From Portunus trituberculatus (taxonomy: Eukaryota; Arthropoda; Malacostraca; Decapoda; Portunidae), in NCBI RefSeq assembly GCF_017591435.1, contig NC_059300.1, positions 19,650,436-19,714,435 on the forward strand: a stretch of DNA of 64,000 bases. Direction: 5' to 3'. Every line of letters starts with the position of its first letter. The stretch's first letter is position 1. The notes under the pieces were generated by a model. The model had not been told where the DNA came from, ran no database searches, and worked only from the letters and a program-made list of their open reading frames with translations. Shown here piece after piece: positions 51,201 through 64,000 of this stretch. Both the position numbers and the translations under genes were made by a program.

Positions 51201-51423
51201 GCATCCAATACCCGCTCCCTCCACCGCACCATATACCCGCTCCCTCCACAGCACCCAATACCCGCTCCCTCCATAGCACCCAATACCTGCTCCCTCCACA
51301 GCACCCAATACCCGCTCCCTCCACCGCACCCAATACCCGCTCCCTCCACAGCACCCAATACCCGCTCCCTGCACAACACCCAATACCAGCTCCCTCCACA
51401 GCGCCCAATACCCGCTCCCTCCA
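51201..51423. repeat. 25-bp minisatellite, about nine units
   Basis: Unit CACCCAATACCCGCTCCCTC plus CACAG (25 bp), repeated about nine times with few substitutions. It contains no stop in any minus-strand frame, so long artefactual frames with a 25-residue period appear. Confidence 0.95.

Positions 51424-54359
<2,936 letters not shown>

Positions 54360-54414
<55 letters not shown>
54360..54414. repeat. (GT)n on the tail side of SINE A6
   Basis: Perfect tract of about 55 bp that continues the SINE's AC tail on the complementary strand. Confidence 0.95.
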
Positions 54415-54417
<3 letters not shown>

Positions 54418-54696
54418 TCACCATGGTCGACTGCTGGTCACTCAGCCAGTCTTCCCCATTACGGAGCGAGCTCAGAGCTCATAGACCGATCTTCGGGTAG
54501 GGCTGAGACCATGATGCACATCACACATAACACACACCGGGAAAGCGAAGCCACAACCCCTCGAGTTACATCCCGTACCTATTTACTACTAGGTGAACAG
54601 GGGCCACACATTAAGAGGCTTGCCCATTTGCCTCGCCGCTTCCGGGACTCGAACCCGGCCCTCTCGATTGTGAGTCGAGCGTGCTAACCACTACAC

Positions 54697-54700
<4 letters not shown>
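54415..54700 (-). mobile_element. SINE A copy A6, full length
   Basis: Best-preserved SINE A. On the minus strand: GTAGTGTAGTGGTTAGCACG (box A), an anticodon arm CTCGA-CTCACAA-TCGAG (anticodon CAC, Val), GGGTTCGAGTCCCGG (box B), the body, and the GACCATGGTGAATT tail. (GT)n on both sides. Confidence 0.92.

Positions 54701-54761
<61 letters not shown>
54701..54761. repeat. (GT)n on the head side of SINE A6
   Basis: Perfect tract of about 61 bp. Confidence 0.95.

Positions 54762-58195
<3,434 letters not shown>

Positions 58196-58236
<41 letters not shown>
58196..58236. repeat. (CA)n on the head side of SINE B2
   Basis: Perfect tract of about 41 bp. Confidence 0.95.
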
Positions 58237-58239
<3 letters not shown>

Positions 58240-58452
58240 CCGGTAGCTCAGTGGTTAGAGCGCTGGCTTCACAAGCCTAGCAGTGAGTAGGTACGGGATA
58301 TAAATCGAGGAGTTGTGACCTTGTTGTCCCGGTGTGTGGTGTGTGCCTGGTCTCAGGCCTCTCCGAAGATCGGAAATAATGAGCTCTGAGCTCGTTCCGT
58401 AGGGTAACGTCTGGCTTTCTCGTCAGAGACTGCAGCAGATCAAACAGTGAAA
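58237..58452 (+). mobile_element. SINE B copy B2, internally deleted
   Basis: Head CCGGTAGCTCAGTGGTTAGA and half of the anticodon arm are joined directly to TAGCAGTGAGTAGGTACGGG of the body. Box B and the head/body junction are lost. The rest of the body and the CAAACAGTGAAACACAC tail are present. Confidence 0.88.
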
Positions 58453-62008
<3,556 letters not shown>

Positions 62009-62009
<1 letters not shown>

Positions 62010-62291
62010 TAAATCACCTCGGTCGCCTGCTGATCACCCAGCCAGTCTTCCCCATTACGGAGCGAGCTCAGAGCTCATAGACCGATCTTCGGGTAGGACT
62101 GAGACCACAACACACTCCACACACCGGAAAAGCGAGGCCACAACCCCTCGAGTTACATCCCGTACCTATTTACTACTAGGTGAACAGGGGCCACACATTA
62201 AGAGGCTTGTCCATATGCCTCGCCACTTACCGGGATTCGAACCCGGGCCCTCTCGATTGTGAGTCGAGCGTGCTAACCACTTCACTACGCA
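62009..62291 (-). mobile_element. SINE A copy A7, full length
   Basis: Minus strand: GTAGTGAAGTGGTTAGCACG (box A), CAC loop, GGGTTCGAATCCCGG (box B), the body and a GGTGATTTACA tail running into (AC)n. It is followed after only nine bases by SINE B3 in the same orientation. Confidence 0.92.
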
Positions 62292-62299
62292 GTGTGTGT

Positions 62300-63443
<1,144 letters not shown>

Positions 63444-63956
63444 TAGGGAACGACCGATTAATTATCGGCCGGGCCGATTATGGGCGCCGATATTAAGTAT
63501 TTTGATGAATATCGGCATCGGCCTTTTTTTTTTTTAATTCGACGGCCGATAAAAGATAAATTTAAAACTGGGTTATTTTAGCTCTTTATGCAGCCGCGCC
63601 TCTCTGTCTGCTGTCACTACTCTGTCTCCAACATTGTCCCACCCACAGCACCATTTGATTGGTTACAAGCAGAGCCACGGCAACAGCCAATCAGCAGTGA
63701 AAGCTCTGCATGCACAGTGCTTACACTCACGGTGGAGAACAAGGAATATACAAGGAGGAAGGTGTGGTGTGGGTTAAAGTTTGGAGGACAGCGGCGGTGC
63801 TGCCAACTGTTGGTAGCGAACAATTTCATAGAAACGTTTTCAGGAGTAACTTATGAAGATTTTTCCCATGTTCTTTCCCCCCCCACCCCCCGCCCAACCT
63901 CCTATTCATTCCCTCTATTCTGTCGTGTTAATAAACTTATAAGGTAAATAAAACAT

Positions 63957-63959
<3 letters not shown>
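63444..63959 (+). mobile_element. Possible hAT-type transposon end with ATCGGCC repeats
   Basis: 63450-63550 carries several CCGAT/ATCGGC motifs in both orientations (ATTATCGGCC, GGGCCGATTA, ATATCGGCATCGGCC, ACGGCCGATAA). Such clustered ATCGGCC repeats resemble sub-terminal regions of hAT-like elements, from memory. Two CCAAT boxes (GATTGGTT at about 63657 and CCAATCAG at about 63687) could belong to a promoter. A 119-codon frame (63588-63947) has no recognised domain. (TA)n starts at 63960 and runs off the window. Confidence 0.35.

Positions 63960-64000
<41 letters not shown>

Noticed and set aside
51201..51423. CRISPR-like array
   Set aside because: The 25-bp units are contiguous with no spacers; it is a minisatellite in a eukaryotic genome.
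54655..54700. tRNA-Val-like sequences as real tRNA genes (also at 42640, 47896, 58240, 62230 and 62550)
   Set aside because: They lack a complete paired acceptor stem and are fused to a SINE body in every copy, so they are SINE heads.

Overview
The window looks like intergenic, repeat-saturated nuclear DNA of a decapod crustacean, probably a crab. Three things suggest this: very dense long (GA)n, (GT)n, (AT)n and (GAG)n microsatellites, many decayed LINE families of the kind common in decapod assemblies, and tRNA-derived SINEs. The taxonomic call is inference, because no host marker gene is present. I found no convincing host protein gene, rRNA, functional tRNA gene or CRISPR. Nearly every recognisable coding segment belongs to a transposable element and is broken by frameshifts, stops or truncation.

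Layout. 1-1973: 5' part of a Ty3/gypsy-like LTR element on the minus strand (gag, leader, primer-binding site), ending in an odd fold-back of the LTR/PBS junction. 2.7-5.2 kb: CR1/L2-like LINE 'F1' (minus). 6.0-6.6 kb: a solo LTR related to the first element, sitting inside a (GT)n tract. 7.1-13.5 kb: three copies of LINE 'F3', two in tandem and a third inverted against them. 13.7-15.9 kb: SINEs and a hAT-like MITE. 16.3-23.1 kb: two copies of CR1-like LINE 'F2' (minus); the first is split by a Tigger/pogo-like DNA transposon, and an RTE fragment adjoins it. 23.6-24.9 kb: Penelope-like element with a GIY-YIG domain. 25.1-26.6 kb: a 1.46-kb almost pure purine tract. 26.7-27.2 kb: nested MITEs. 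29.3-36.1 kb: a second Ty3/gypsy-like element (long putative LTR, PBS, gag, protease) interrupted by a 5'-truncated I-like LINE 'F4'. 36.8-40.6 kb: the longest F2 copy (ORF1-like and ORF2-like regions) followed by two F2 3' ends. 40.7-64 kb: microsatellites carrying SINEs A, B, C and D, two minisatellites, a MITE and a possible hAT end.

How the parts relate. Gag and protease of the LTR elements, EN/RT of the LINEs and the GIY-YIG/RT of the Penelope element are separate selfish systems in decay. The most interesting pattern is shared by two tRNA-Val-like SINE families (A and B) and LINE F2. They end in a similar GTGAAT(T)ACACAC tail, and almost all copies lie directly against or inside (AC)n tracts, with the element's sense strand always the AC strand. 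This points to a LINE/SINE partnership that targets or seeds AC microsatellites. SINEs A and B also share a central block of about 150 bp despite different heads and tails. SINEs C and D and the other LINE families do not show the AC association and serve as internal controls.
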